64,000 bases of DNA, taken from the NCBI GenBank assembly GCA_016704485.1, contig JADJAA010000001.1:682001-746000 (forward strand), in the 5' to 3' direction. Source of the DNA: Flavobacteriales bacterium. Lineage in GTDB: Bacteria > Bacteroidota > Bacteroidia > Flavobacteriales_F > PHOS-HE28. A program made the position numbers and the translations under genes. The notes beneath the pieces are model-generated. The model worked only from the letters and a program-made list of their open reading frames with translations. It did no database searches and was not told the DNA's origin. Below, piece after piece: positions 53,388 to 61,282 of the stretch (position 1 is the first letter of the stretch; each line of letters starts with the position of its first letter).

Positions 53388-53585
53388 TACATTCGGAATG
53401 TGGCTCAAATGGTGCTTGTCTCCCGATCGTAGATCCTTAAGTTCTACCGCAGCGCTCTCTACCGATGATCGGGCCATGGCACCGCACGTGGGGGTGTTCA
53501 CATAGGTGCATGTTCGCAATGCGGGATATTCATTCCGCAGTTGCTCCCATTTTGTTTCATTTGCAGAGATCGGAATGTTCGACAT
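53361..53585 (-). pseudogene. N-terminal fragment of a class V aminotransferase
   Basis: The 74-codon minus-strand frame starts at 53585. It reads KWEQLRNEYPALRTCTYVNT and GAMARSSVESAAVELKDLRS, which resembles the N-terminus of selenocysteine-lyase or cysteine-desulfurase-like class V enzymes. It ends after about 65 recognisable residues and runs into antisense rhodanese sequence (stop at 53361). The PLP-Lys and catalytic Cys regions are absent. It looks like a gene remnant cut by rearrangement; an accidental match cannot be excluded. Confidence 0.5.
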
Positions 53586-53656
53586 ACAGCGAAGATCGGT
53601 AGAAGTAAGCGATCTCCAGAAATGATAAGCGCTTCATTCATCTGCGAGAAGCACCT

Positions 53657-54127
53657 TTGCAGACCCAAGAGCAGAATGCTTTGAACAAAACCTACCTTCT
53701 CGTCCACCTCAGCTCGTTGCTCGACGAAAAGATCGAAGTAATGAAGCGAGACATTGCCTCGACCAATGTTTCGCGTAACAGCGACTCCAAAAGCAGCGCG
53801 GGTGATAAACATGAAGTAGGACGTGCGATGATCCAGCAGGAACTTGATCAGCAAGAAGCGCTTCTTGCAAAAACAGTGTTGCTCCGGAATGAACTGGACC
53901 GTGTTCCGCTGACCGGAAATTTTGTTCATGCTTCATTCGGGTCCCTCGTGGAAACCACCAATGCTACCTACTTCATCTGCATCGGACTTGGTAAGGTGAT
54001 GTTCGAGCAACAGTCCGTATTCGTGATCTCAAAGGCTTCACCAATTGGCAAACTATTGGAGCATAAAGCGGCGGGTGCAACGATCACATTCAATGGACAG
54101 GAAGTGAATATCCTTTCGATCCACTAA
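53657..54127 (+). CDS. GreA/GreB-like protein (Bacteroidota-specific family)
   Basis: The 156-aa product has a helical hairpin N-terminus (LLVHLSSLLDEKIEVMKRD). The family signature is SSAGDKHEVGRAMIQQELDQ near residue 46. The C-terminal domain is GreAB-like (FGSLVETTNATYFICIGLGK, SPIGKLLEHKAAGATITFNG). Databases often label this family 3-oxoacyl-ACP synthase without basis. The fold suggests binding in the RNA polymerase secondary channel, but this is inference. The start is uncertain: the TTG at 53657 lies in a CACCTTTG box, and a TTG at 53681 would follow it normally. Confidence 0.75.
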   Translation: MQTQEQNALNKTYLLVHLSSLLDEKIEVMKRDIASTNVSRNSDSKSSAGDKHEVGRAMIQQELDQQEALLAKTVLLRNELDRVPLTGNFVHASFGSLVETTNATYFICIGLGKVMFEQQSVFVISKASPIGKLLEHKAAGATITFNGQEVNILSIH

Positions 54128-54229
54128 GGTTCGATAGATCTTCATTATCCCCTAGCGCTCGGACCTTGCGAGCAACGGGTACGCTACCATGTGGAAGAAG
54201 ATCGTGAAGCGTATCACCGTTAACCGCTT

Positions 54230-55453
54230 TCAATTATTTTTCATCAACCAAGTATCCACTTGCACGGGTTCATGCAATGTTCGGTGTACAGGGCATTTGT
54301 TCGCGATCTCCACGAGACGCTTTCGTTGATCCTCATCCAGATTACCTTGTAGCTCGATCATCCGTTCAAATCGATCGATCTTTCGTGAAGTCTTTTCGTC
54401 GGCAGCTCCAGTGGCCTGTGCGTGTTCCTTTCCATGACGAAGATGTACGTATGCTTCTTGGAGATCCCAATGTTTACGCTCGGCATACATTTTCATGGTC
54501 ATCGCCGTACACGCGCCCAATGCTGCGGTAAGAAGGTCATAAGGTGATGGGCCGTAATTATTGCCTCCTGCTGACTCAGGTTCGTCCGCAACGATGTGAT
54601 GACCGTTGGCCAGGATCTGCGTCGTGTATCCTTCGTTGGCAATATGCGCAACAACGTCGAGCTCAGTTTTCAATTCCTCAGTGCGCCCGATAGCAGGCAG
54701 ATAACGCATTACCCAATTCGCGATCATACTTCCCGCATAGTTCGAATCTCTTGGATCACTTAGTAGATGATCCGCGCCATCGAGTGACAGAAAGCTTTTC
54801 GGGTGCATGGCGGCAGTGTATAGTTGTGCTGCATTATCTATTGCTACGATGCGGTCCTGTGGGCTATGGATGATCAATATCGGTTTACCAAGTGAACCTA
54901 CAATGCTTGCCAGGTCCCGCTTTTCAATATCCTCTAGGAATGAATTGGAAATGGTGAATGGCCTACCGCCGATGTTCACCTGCGCACTACCCGTTTCCTT
55001 GATCTTCTCAATATCACCGGAGAACAACTTCCGGATGTGTCCAATGTGTCCCGGAGCACCAATGGTCGTCACTGCTTTGACCTGTGCTAACGATGCACTA
55101 GCAACTATGGCCGCTGCACCACCTAACGAGTGCCCTATCATCAATACCGGAGCCGAATATTCCTTCTCCATGAACGAGACAGCAGCATAGAGGTCACTCA
55201 CATTGCTACTGAAATCAGTTTCACTGAACTCGCCTTCGCTCTCCCCGAGGCCGGTAAAATCGAAACGCAACACGCCGAAACCATTGCTCGTTAGTGCCCT
55301 ACTGATATTGCGCACAGAACCTAGGTCCTTGCTGCACGTAAAACAATGGGCGAATAGTACGAATTGGGTAGCCCTGCGATCGGCAGGCAGATCCAATCGG
55401 GCGCTCAACTCACTACCTGTACCATTCGGGAACGTTACTCTGGTGCTTTTCAT
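54230..55453 (-). CDS. Bifunctional alpha/beta hydrolase-OsmC protein
   Basis: The protein is about 407 aa from ATG 55453 (MKSTRVTFPNGTGSELSARL). The N-terminal half is an alpha/beta hydrolase with nucleophile Ser in MIGHSLGGAAA (near residue 110), Asp in IHSPQDRIV and His in DGADHLLSDP. The C-terminal half (from about residue 270) is an OsmC domain with peroxidatic Cys in LGACTAMTMKMYAERK and resolving Cys in IANKCPVHRTL. It may hydrolyse an ester or peroxide adduct and reduce an organic hydroperoxide in one chain. It is divergent from sufC. Confidence 0.92.
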   Translation of the reverse strand: MKSTRVTFPNGTGSELSARLDLPADRRATQFVLFAHCFTCSKDLGSVRNISRALTSNGFGVLRFDFTGLGESEGEFSETDFSSNVSDLYAAVSFMEKEYSAPVLMIGHSLGGAAAIVASASLAQVKAVTTIGAPGHIGHIRKLFSGDIEKIKETGSAQVNIGGRPFTISNSFLEDIEKRDLASIVGSLGKPILIIHSPQDRIVAIDNAAQLYTAAMHPKSFLSLDGADHLLSDPRDSNYAGSMIANWVMRYLPAIGRTEELKTELDVVAHIANEGYTTQILANGHHIVADEPESAGGNNYGPSPYDLLTAALGACTAMTMKMYAERKHWDLQEAYVHLRHGKEHAQATGAADEKTSRKIDRFERMIELQGNLDEDQRKRLVEIANKCPVHRTLHEPVQVDTWLMKNN

Positions 55454-55583
55454 GCAGTTCAATATAAAACCTTTTCAAAGTTCGACTTTTCAATCCGGTT
55501 GCCGAGGTGGCTTAGCGTAAGCCGTCCTGACCACAGCGACTTCCTCTATTTCGGACAATTGTATCCAAAATCAAGTACATCCC

Positions 55584-55614
55584 TTTGCCACCCCGACGTT
55601 CCGTTGTACCTTTG
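55584..55614 (+). promoter_or_regulatory. Promoter of the sufC operon
   Basis: TTTG (55584-55587), a 19-nt spacer and TACCTTTG (55607-55614) match the Bacteroidota consensus exactly. The start codon is 44 nt downstream, behind the operator. Confidence 0.75.
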
Positions 55615-55625
55615 CTTCCCATTCT

Positions 55626-55644
55626 ATTTAGAACCATTCTAAAT
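55626..55644 (+). promoter_or_regulatory. Palindromic operator upstream of sufC
   Basis: ATTTAGAACCATTCTAAAT is a perfect palindrome with 8-bp arms and a 3-nt centre, followed by AAGA. It lies 11 nt after the -10 box, exactly as at sufA (39465-39483). It is the strongest regulatory signal in the window and a candidate site for a Fur-like or IscR-like repressor. Confidence 0.7.
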
Positions 55645-55658
55645 AAGAATCGTGAATT

Positions 55659-56399
55659 ATGCTGAACATAGAAAATCTACACGCCAGTATTGATGGCAAA
55701 GAGATCCTGAAAGGCTTGAACCTTCGAATTAACGCAGGCGAAGTCCACGCGATAATGGGGCCTAACGGTTCCGGAAAAAGCACCTTGGCCAATGTGTTGG
55801 CCGGTCGTTCGGAATATGAGGTAACAGGAGGAACCGTGACCTACTTCGGATCGGATCTACTTGAATTATCTCCTGAAGAACGCGCTTGGAAAGGAGTGTT
55901 CCTCGCATTCCAATACCCTGTGGAAATTCCAGGGGTTAGCAACATGAACTTCCTGCGAACAGCGCTGAACGAATCAAAAAAAGCACGCAATGAAGCCGAA
56001 TTGAGCGGCAAGGATTTTCTAACGCTTGTACGCGAACGTGCCAAGTTGGTGGAAATGGACCCTGCTCTAATGAACCGCAACCTGAACGTTGGTTTCAGTG
56101 GTGGCGAAAAGAAACGGAATGAGATCTTCCAAATGGCAATGCTGGAACCTAAACTCGGCATATTGGATGAAACCGATAGCGGTCTGGATATCGATGCATT
56201 GCGCATCGTTGCTGGCGGTGTGAACAAATTGCGCAGTAAGGAGAATGCGTTCATCGTGGTGACACACTACCAGCGTTTGTTGGATCATATCATCCCGGAT
56301 GTAGTGCACGTGATGGCCGACGGCAAGATCATCAAAAGCGGGCCAAAAGAATTGGCGCTGGAGCTGGAGGAGAGAGGATACGATTGGGTGAAGGGATAG
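55659..56399 (+). CDS. sufC: SUF ATPase SufC
   Basis: The 246-aa ABC ATPase drives SufB-SufD remodelling. Walker A is GPNGSGKST (residues 33-41), the ABC signature GFSGGEKKRNE and Walker B LGILDETDSGLDIDA; the Q-loop region reads FLAFQYPVEIPGVSN. All are typical for SufC. It heads the second SUF operon and is separated from sufD by a 131-nt gap that holds repeats and hairpins. Confidence 0.97.
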   Translation: MLNIENLHASIDGKEILKGLNLRINAGEVHAIMGPNGSGKSTLANVLAGRSEYEVTGGTVTYFGSDLLELSPEERAWKGVFLAFQYPVEIPGVSNMNFLRTALNESKKARNEAELSGKDFLTLVRERAKLVEMDPALMNRNLNVGFSGGEKKRNEIFQMAMLEPKLGILDETDSGLDIDALRIVAGGVNKLRSKENAFIVVTHYQRLLDHIIPDVVHVMADGKIIKSGPKELALELEERGYDWVKG

Positions 56400-56405
56400 A
56401 AAGAG

Positions 56406-56435
56406 GGAACGCAGATAACGCGGAAAGAAATGATC
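56406..56435 (+). repeat. Dispersed intergenic repeat, copy 2
   Basis: GGAACGCAGAT, CGCGGAAAG and ATGATC lie 7 nt after the sufC stop and match 29314-29343 with the same spacing. Confidence 0.5.
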
Positions 56436-56471
56436 TTTATGATCGGACAACTTGTTGACCAGCTAAGGGTA

Positions 56472-56520
56472 TACGCTGAGCGTACCATGCGCACCTGTAA
56501 CGTCGACCCAATGGGTCGAC
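56472..56520. repeat. Two palindromes upstream of sufD
   Basis: TACGCTGAGCGTA (56472-56484) is a 6-bp palindrome with one central base. GTCGACCC-AAT-GGGTCGAC (56502-56520) is an 8-bp stem with a 3-nt loop. Both lie in the sufC-sufD gap, the second only 10 nt before the sufD ATG, where it could affect translation. Confidence 0.6.
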
Positions 56521-56530
56521 CCATATTGAT

Positions 56531-57865
56531 ATGAGCACAACTACACTGATCGACCCCAAGGCAACGGTGTTGCCATTGCTGAAAGGAAGCACTTGGCCCA
56601 ACGCCTCTGAAGCCTTGGCACAAGTCAATGCATTGCCGATCCCGACCAGTAAGATCGAAGCTTGGAAATACACACGCGTGGCTAAGCTGTTCAACACGGG
56701 TTACGTAGCACCCATTGGTGATGTGGCCGTTGAGCTACCTGCACGATTGGAATTTGCCACGATACGTGTTGTATTCGTGAACGGACATTACCGTGCTGAC
56801 CTGAGTGATGATACGAAAGTGCAAAAAGGGATGGTGATCGATAGTTTGCACACCCATCTTTCGCACGGACCAGTGAAAGTGAATTATAGCAACATCGCTC
56901 CGATCAACGATCGATTCTTTACCGCAATGAATGGTGCAGCCCCGACCGATGGACTGATCCTGTTAGTTACTAAAGGCGTGAAAGTTGAGAGTCCGATCCA
57001 TGTTCTGCATATCGTAACAGATGTGCAAGCGTTGATCCAGCCACGTGATCTAATCATTTTACAGGAAGGGGCCGAGGCGGAGGTGATCGTTGAGGTCGTC
57101 TCGGCTTCTCGGCTCCGCTCGATGACCTACGACGACTCAAACGAAGATCTAACCGGGCTCCGCTCGAAGACCTACGACGTTTCGAATACTTTGGTGAACA
57201 GTGTGCGCGAATCACATGTTGGAAAGAATGCACGTTTGACGATCCACGTGTTGCAGAATGCTGTACATAGCCCTTCTATGATCGGACTGGACGGTGTGAA
57301 GATCGATGCGAACGGACACTTCAGCATTGATACGACAACGCTTGAAGGTTCTTTGGTACGCAATGAAGTGCATGTCGCCTTAGCGGGCCCCAACGCACAT
57401 GTCGAATTGAACGGTGTTTACATTTTGAACGGCACCACGCATTGCGATAATCATACGTACATCGGGCATGATGTTCCGGATTGCACGAGCGATGAATTGT
57501 ATAAAGGCCTTATAGCTGAGAAAGGCACCGGTGTATTCAATGGAAAGGTTTACGTGAAGCAAGATGCCCAGCGCACACGAGCGTACCAGAGCAACGCGAA
57601 TATTCTACAAGGTGATGATGCTAAGGTGTATACCAAACCAGAACTCGAGATCTACGCGGACGATGTGAAGTGCAGCCATGGTTGTACGATCGGCCGTTTC
57701 GATGAGCAAGGGCTTTTCTATTTACGCTCACGCGGTGTGAGTGAACCCGAAGCAAAAAAGATGATGGCGCATGCGTTCATTTTCGATGTGTTGGAGCGGA
57801 TCAGCAATAAAGATTGGAGAGAGCATTTGGCGGGGGTGATCGATGCTAAGCTGGCAACGTTGTGA
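56531..57865 (+). CDS. sufD: SUF scaffold subunit SufD, with internal repeat insert
   Basis: The 444-aa protein pairs with SufB on the SufBC2D scaffold. The C-terminal beta-helix core reads SVRESHVGKNARLTIHVLQN, THCDNHTYIGHDVPDC, KVYVKQDAQRTRAYQSNANI and DDVKCSHGCTIGRFDEQGLF, matching SufD. Between EAEVIVEVV and NTLVNSVRESH it carries about 25 extra residues (SASRLRSMTYDDSNEDLTGL and RSKTYDVS). These are encoded by two copies of a 23-bp repeat 45 bp apart (57111-57133 and 57156-57178). The insert keeps the frame and lies before the beta-helix. Confidence 0.94.
   Translation: MSTTTLIDPKATVLPLLKGSTWPNASEALAQVNALPIPTSKIEAWKYTRVAKLFNTGYVAPIGDVAVELPARLEFATIRVVFVNGHYRADLSDDTKVQKGMVIDSLHTHLSHGPVKVNYSNIAPINDRFFTAMNGAAPTDGLILLVTKGVKVESPIHVLHIVTDVQALIQPRDLIILQEGAEAEVIVEVVSASRLRSMTYDDSNEDLTGLRSKTYDVSNTLVNSVRESHVGKNARLTIHVLQNAVHSPSMIGLDGVKIDANGHFSIDTTTLEGSLVRNEVHVALAGPNAHVELNGVYILNGTTHCDNHTYIGHDVPDCTSDELYKGLIAEKGTGVFNGKVYVKQDAQRTRAYQSNANILQGDDAKVYTKPELEIYADDVKCSHGCTIGRFDEQGLFYLRSRGVSEPEAKKMMAHAFIFDVLERISNKDWREHLAGVIDAKLATL
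57111..57178 (+). repeat. In-frame direct repeat inside sufD
   Basis: Two 23-bp copies, each with the core CTCCGCTCGA and ending GACCTACGAC, differ at one base and are 45 bp apart (15 codons). A third related copy lies in sufE at 59408-59432 (22 of 25 positions equal to 57106-57130). Confidence 0.75.
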
Positions 57866-57870
57866 TGGAT

Positions 57871-57958
57871 AACCGCCACGACGCTACGACGCAAAAGGTT
57901 CGCAAAGAAGCGGAAAACGTTGCGCGTATTTTCGTGGCGTCGTCGCGCGGTTGCGGTT
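57871..57958. repeat. REP-like inverted repeat between sufD and sufS
   Basis: AACCGC (57871-57876) pairs with GCGGTT (57953-57958), and CGCCACG pairs with CGTGGCG near 57934. The 109-nt gap is made almost wholly of GACGC/GCGTC-type units. It may act as an mRNA-stabilising or processing element within the operon. Confidence 0.5.
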
Positions 57959-57974
57959 CAAGTCATTCACATTC

Positions 57975-59222
57975 ATGAACACGAAGACCGATACAACCAT
58001 CAAAAAGGCATTCGATGTCGAAGCCATCCGTTCGCAATTTCCGATCTTGAAAGAGACCGTGCACGGCAAGCCATTGGTGTATTTCGACAATGCCGCAACT
58101 AGCCAGAAACCACGACGTGTGATCAAAGCTGAAAGCATGTATTACGCCACGATCAATGCCAATGTACACCGTGGTGTGCACACGCTTAGCAACCTAGCGA
58201 CCGAAGCACAAGAATCTGCACGTGAGACGATCCGTAAGCACATCAACGCGAAGCATGCCCACGAAGTGATCTTTACCAGTGGCACCACAGCGAGCATCAA
58301 TTTAGTGGCGAACAGTCTTGGTAGTTTGCTGTTGAAGAAAGGCGATGAAGTATTGATCACCGGAATGGAGCACCACGCGAACATTGTGCCGTGGCAAATG
58401 GCTTGTGAGCGAGTTGGTGCGGTGTTGAGAGTTATTCCAGTTACGGATAATGGTCAATTAGCTGATTCGATGATCAGCCAATTAGCTAATTGCCGGATCC
58501 TTGCATTCACGCATGTCAGCAACACCTTAGGGACGATCAACCCGATAAAGGAACTCATTGCTGAAGCGAAGAAACGCGGTATTGTTACGGTGATCGATGG
58601 TGCGCAAGCCATGCCACACATGCGTGTTGATGTGCAAGATCTTGGTTGCGACTTCTATGCATTCAGTGGGCATAAGTGTTACGGTCCAACTGGTATTGGC
58701 GTGTTGTATGGGCGTGAAGAACTACTCGAAAAAATGCCGCCGTGGCAAGGTGGTGGTGAGATGATCGATCAGGTCACTTTCGAGAAAACCACGTATGCCA
58801 AATTGCCTTTCAAGTTCGAGGCCGGCACCCCGCACATTGCGGGTATCATCGGTTTAGGTGATGCCATTCGTTGGATGCAGGACTACGATCTCGAAGCTAT
58901 GGCCGCGCATGAACACGTGCTTCTGAAACATGCGACGAAAGAGCTATTCAGTGTCGATGGCCTTCGGATCATTGGCACCGCGCAAGAGAAAGTGGGCGTG
59001 ATCAGTTTCGTTATTGATGGTGTGCATCATTACGATCTTGGAACGTTGCTTGACCAACAAGGAATTGCTGTGCGAACGGGACACCACTGCACGCAGCCTT
59101 TGATGGAACGCTTTGCGATTTCAGGAACTACTCGGGCGAGTTTTGCTTGTTTCAATACTGTTGGTGAGGTGGATGCGTTGGTGGATGGGGTTAAGAAGGC
59201 TTTGAAAATGTTGCGAAAATGA
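57975..59222 (+). CDS. sufS: Cysteine desulfurase SufS
   Basis: The protein is about 415 aa from ATG 57975 (MNTKTDTTIKKAFDVEAIRS). It takes sulfur from cysteine as an enzyme persulfide. Group II class V motifs: VYFDNAATSQKPRRVI, EVIFTSGTTASINLVAN, GMEHHANIVPWQ, VIDGAQAMPH, PLP Lys in AFSGHKCYGPTG and the catalytic Cys in RTGHHCTQPLM near residue 365. At 58455-58492 a stretch encodes QLADSMISQLANC instead of the usual linker; it is made of CAATTAGCT units. It overlaps sufE by 4 nt. Confidence 0.96.
   Translation: MNTKTDTTIKKAFDVEAIRSQFPILKETVHGKPLVYFDNAATSQKPRRVIKAESMYYATINANVHRGVHTLSNLATEAQESARETIRKHINAKHAHEVIFTSGTTASINLVANSLGSLLLKKGDEVLITGMEHHANIVPWQMACERVGAVLRVIPVTDNGQLADSMISQLANCRILAFTHVSNTLGTINPIKELIAEAKKRGIVTVIDGAQAMPHMRVDVQDLGCDFYAFSGHKCYGPTGIGVLYGREELLEKMPPWQGGGEMIDQVTFEKTTYAKLPFKFEAGTPHIAGIIGLGDAIRWMQDYDLEAMAAHEHVLLKHATKELFSVDGLRIIGTAQEKVGVISFVIDGVHHYDLGTLLDQQGIAVRTGHHCTQPLMERFAISGTTRASFACFNTVGEVDALVDGVKKALKMLRK
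58455..58492 (+). repeat. AT-rich repeat inside sufS
   Basis: CAATTAGCTGATT (58455-58467) and CCAATTAGCTAATTG (58478-58492) flank CGATGATCAG. The second contains a perfect 14-bp palindrome. The same words occur in the intergenic repeat at 14892-14922. It lies in a linker between conserved blocks, so the protein tolerates it. Confidence 0.6.
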
Positions 59223-59671
59223 CCTTGGTTGAAGCCCAACAAGAAGTCGTTGATGAGTTCGCCATGTTCAGCGATTGGCAAGACCGGTATGAGCATTTGA
59301 TCGAACTAGCGAAAGATCTTCCTCTGATCGCTCCTGAACACAAAACAGAAGCGAATCTTGTGCGCGGTTGTCAGTCACGTGTATGGTTGAGCGCTGAACT
59401 AGTAGCCTTCTCGACTCCGCTCGAAGAGCTACAAGTTGTCCACTTCACCGCTGATAGCGATGCGTTGATCACCAAGGGAATTGTTGCATTGCTCGTGCGT
59501 GTATTGAACGACCGCACACCGGAAGAGATCCTGAACACACCACTCACCTTCATCGGATCAATTGGCCTTCGCGAACATCTTTCACCGAACCGCAGCAATG
59601 GATTGGCAGCAATGCTCGATCAAATGAAGCGATACGCCCTAGCCTACTCCGGGAAAAGCGCAAAACCATGA
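59219..59671 (+). CDS. sufE: Sulfur acceptor SufE, with a repeat-coded insert
   Basis: The 150-aa protein accepts persulfide sulfur from SufS and delivers it to SufB. Conserved: MFSDWQDRYEHLIELAKDLP, EANLVRGCQSRVWL with the sulfur-accepting Cys near residue 51, and FTADSDALITKGIVALLV. Between the Cys block and HFTADSD it has a longer linker (LVAFSTPLEELQVV) encoded by a copy of the sufD repeat (59408-59432). It overlaps the sufS stop (ATGA). Confidence 0.94.
   Translation: MTLVEAQQEVVDEFAMFSDWQDRYEHLIELAKDLPLIAPEHKTEANLVRGCQSRVWLSAELVAFSTPLEELQVVHFTADSDALITKGIVALLVRVLNDRTPEEILNTPLTFIGSIGLREHLSPNRSNGLAAMLDQMKRYALAYSGKSAKP
59408..59432 (+). repeat. Copy of the sufD repeat inside sufE
   Basis: The 25-bp segment has the core CTCCGCTCGA and ends GAGCTAC. 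It matches 57106-57130 in sufD at 22 of 25 bases and is read as FSTPLEEL. Confidence 0.6.
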
Positions 59672-59714
59672 AAGCCAATTTTACCGCAACCCCGCATCAA
59701 GTGCAGGGCAAGCT

Positions 59715-59728
59715 GCAACGACGCAACG
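59715..59728 (+). repeat. Short intergenic repeat between sufE and the DUF59 gene
   Basis: GCAACGACGCAACG is identical to 39836-39849, between sufA and sufB. Confidence 0.3.
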
Positions 59729-59786
59729 CTGAACTTCAGGTCCGGAACTTGTGGTTCAATAGCAGTTCAATGCATACATCAATGCC

Positions 59787-60107
59787 ATGACCACAGAAGA
59801 AAAGCAGCAACTCGAAGACCGCGTTATCCTTACGTTGAAGTCGGTGTATGATCCTGAGATCCCTGTGGATATCTACGAGCTAGGATTGATCTACGATGTA
59901 GTGATCCACGATGATGCTAGCGTCTACATCAAAATGACCTTGACCAGTCCGGCATGTCCTGTTGCGGGAACACTCCCCGGCGAGGTGGAGGATAAAGTGG
60001 CGACTGCCGCAGGTGTAAAAAGTGCAAAGGTGGAGATCACCTTCGATCCCGCGTGGGAGAAAAGCATGATGAGCGAGGCGGCTCAATTGGAGCTTGGATT
60101 TATGTGA
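59787..60107 (+). CDS. SUF-associated DUF59/MIP18-family protein
   Basis: The 106-aa protein has the DUF59 signature: LKSVYDPEIPVDIYELGLIY, MTLTSPACPVAGTLPGEVED with a conserved Cys near residue 57, and VEITFDPAWEKSMMSEAAQL. Relatives (SufT, PaaD-like, eukaryotic CIA2) aid Fe-S cluster transfer or maturation. Its position in the SUF operon, 116 nt after sufE, is typical for Bacteroidota. Confidence 0.93.
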   Translation: MTTEEKQQLEDRVILTLKSVYDPEIPVDIYELGLIYDVVIHDDASVYIKMTLTSPACPVAGTLPGEVEDKVATAAGVKSAKVEITFDPAWEKSMMSEAAQLELGFM

Positions 60108-60178
60108 ACCATCCCCCTTTTGTGGGATTAACCAGTGCGGTTGGATCCAATAATTTTACGTGATCAAATCATCAACCT

Positions 60179-61255
60179 ATGAAGCCACGCAATTACTCTT
60201 TCTTGATTGCCGTTTTTTTGCTCAATGCTTTTCCCATCCAGGCTCAACTCACTATCCTTACTCAGTTCAACCCATCGAACACCGGTGGTTTGTGCGGGAT
60301 CGCCTATAACTCCCCCGTTGGTGAGGTATTGGTTATTGGCTGCAGCGCCAACACCATTGATCGATATACGGAGGACGGCACCTTTCTTACCTCAGCAGCG
60401 ATGGTCGGTGGAACCGCGAATGATGTTGACATCGATATGTCGCCGACCGACCTGATGCTCAATGGCACTTTCGTGGACCAAGGGCAGTTGCTATTGGTCA
60501 ACGGCGAAAGCGGCGTAGCAGAGATCTTCGCCATTGACGAAGTAACGAATGAGGTCATCGACACGCTGATCACCGACTACGGAGTAAGTCATGTTGTAGG
60601 TGGATCCTATCATCCGCTTCGTGGCACTTTCTACTTGGTGCAGGATAACGTTCCCAGCGGTTTCAATGGAAATCGGGTTGCTGAGATCGATGCTGCTACT
60701 GGCGACACCTTACAAACGTTTCCACTCGATCCGAATTTCGATGTGAACTTCGGTGATATGGACATCTCTCCGATCTCCGGCAATTTGTTCATCGTAAGCA
60801 GTAGTGATGCTGGTATTGCTGAGTTCACCCCGGATGGTGTATTCGTACAGAACCATGCGCTTCCCGTTGGCATATCTGGTCTAAGCGGGATCGCGCTGGA
60901 TAACGATCTGGAAGGCGCATGGGTCTGCAACACGAGTGGCGTGGTTTGGAAGCTGGGAAACTTCCCGTTAGGCATTAATGAGGAAGGTTTAAGTAACGAC
61001 ATATCGGCCATCTATCCCAACCCGGCAACGGATCAAGTCACCGTCACTTTTAGTTCCGCAACAAGTGAAAAAGATAGAATTCAGCTGAGGGATGTTCTGG
61101 GCCGATCGGTTAAAATGCTAGGAACGGGCAACCGGAGCGTTGGGTCCACGAATATCACTTATGATATCAGTAGTGTACCCAGTGGATCTTACTTCATCAG
61201 TGTTGATGGGGCCTCTGGAACAGTCGCGCGCCATTTGGTGGTAGTACGACCATAG
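60179..61255 (+). CDS. Secreted beta-propeller protein with T9SS sorting domain
   Basis: The 358-aa product has a signal peptide (MKPRNYSFLIAVFLLNAFPI, then QAQ). About five propeller-like repeats of YVTN/SMP-30-like type follow (GLCGIAYNSPVGEVLVIGCS, NFGDMDISPISGNLFIVSSS, LSGIALDNDLEGAWVCNTSG). The C-terminal 80 residues are a T9SS type A sorting domain (AIYPNPATDQVTVTFSSATS). It interrupts the SUF gene series between DUF59 and DUF2480. The function is unknown; the predicted location is the cell surface. Confidence 0.88.
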   Translation: MKPRNYSFLIAVFLLNAFPIQAQLTILTQFNPSNTGGLCGIAYNSPVGEVLVIGCSANTIDRYTEDGTFLTSAAMVGGTANDVDIDMSPTDLMLNGTFVDQGQLLLVNGESGVAEIFAIDEVTNEVIDTLITDYGVSHVVGGSYHPLRGTFYLVQDNVPSGFNGNRVAEIDAATGDTLQTFPLDPNFDVNFGDMDISPISGNLFIVSSSDAGIAEFTPDGVFVQNHALPVGISGLSGIALDNDLEGAWVCNTSGVVWKLGNFPLGINEEGLSNDISAIYPNPATDQVTVTFSSATSEKDRIQLRDVLGRSVKMLGTGNRSVGSTNITYDISSVPSGSYFISVDGASGTVARHLVVVRP

Positions 61256-61270
61256 ACCCTCTTTTCAAGG

Positions 61271-61278
61271 TAACTTTG
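61271..61278 (+). promoter_or_regulatory. -10 box of the DUF2480 gene
   Basis: TAACTTTG is a perfect TAnnTTTG, 4 nt before the GTG start at 61283. This gene therefore has its own promoter rather than depending on sufC. Confidence 0.55.
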
Positions 61279-61282
61279 TCGC

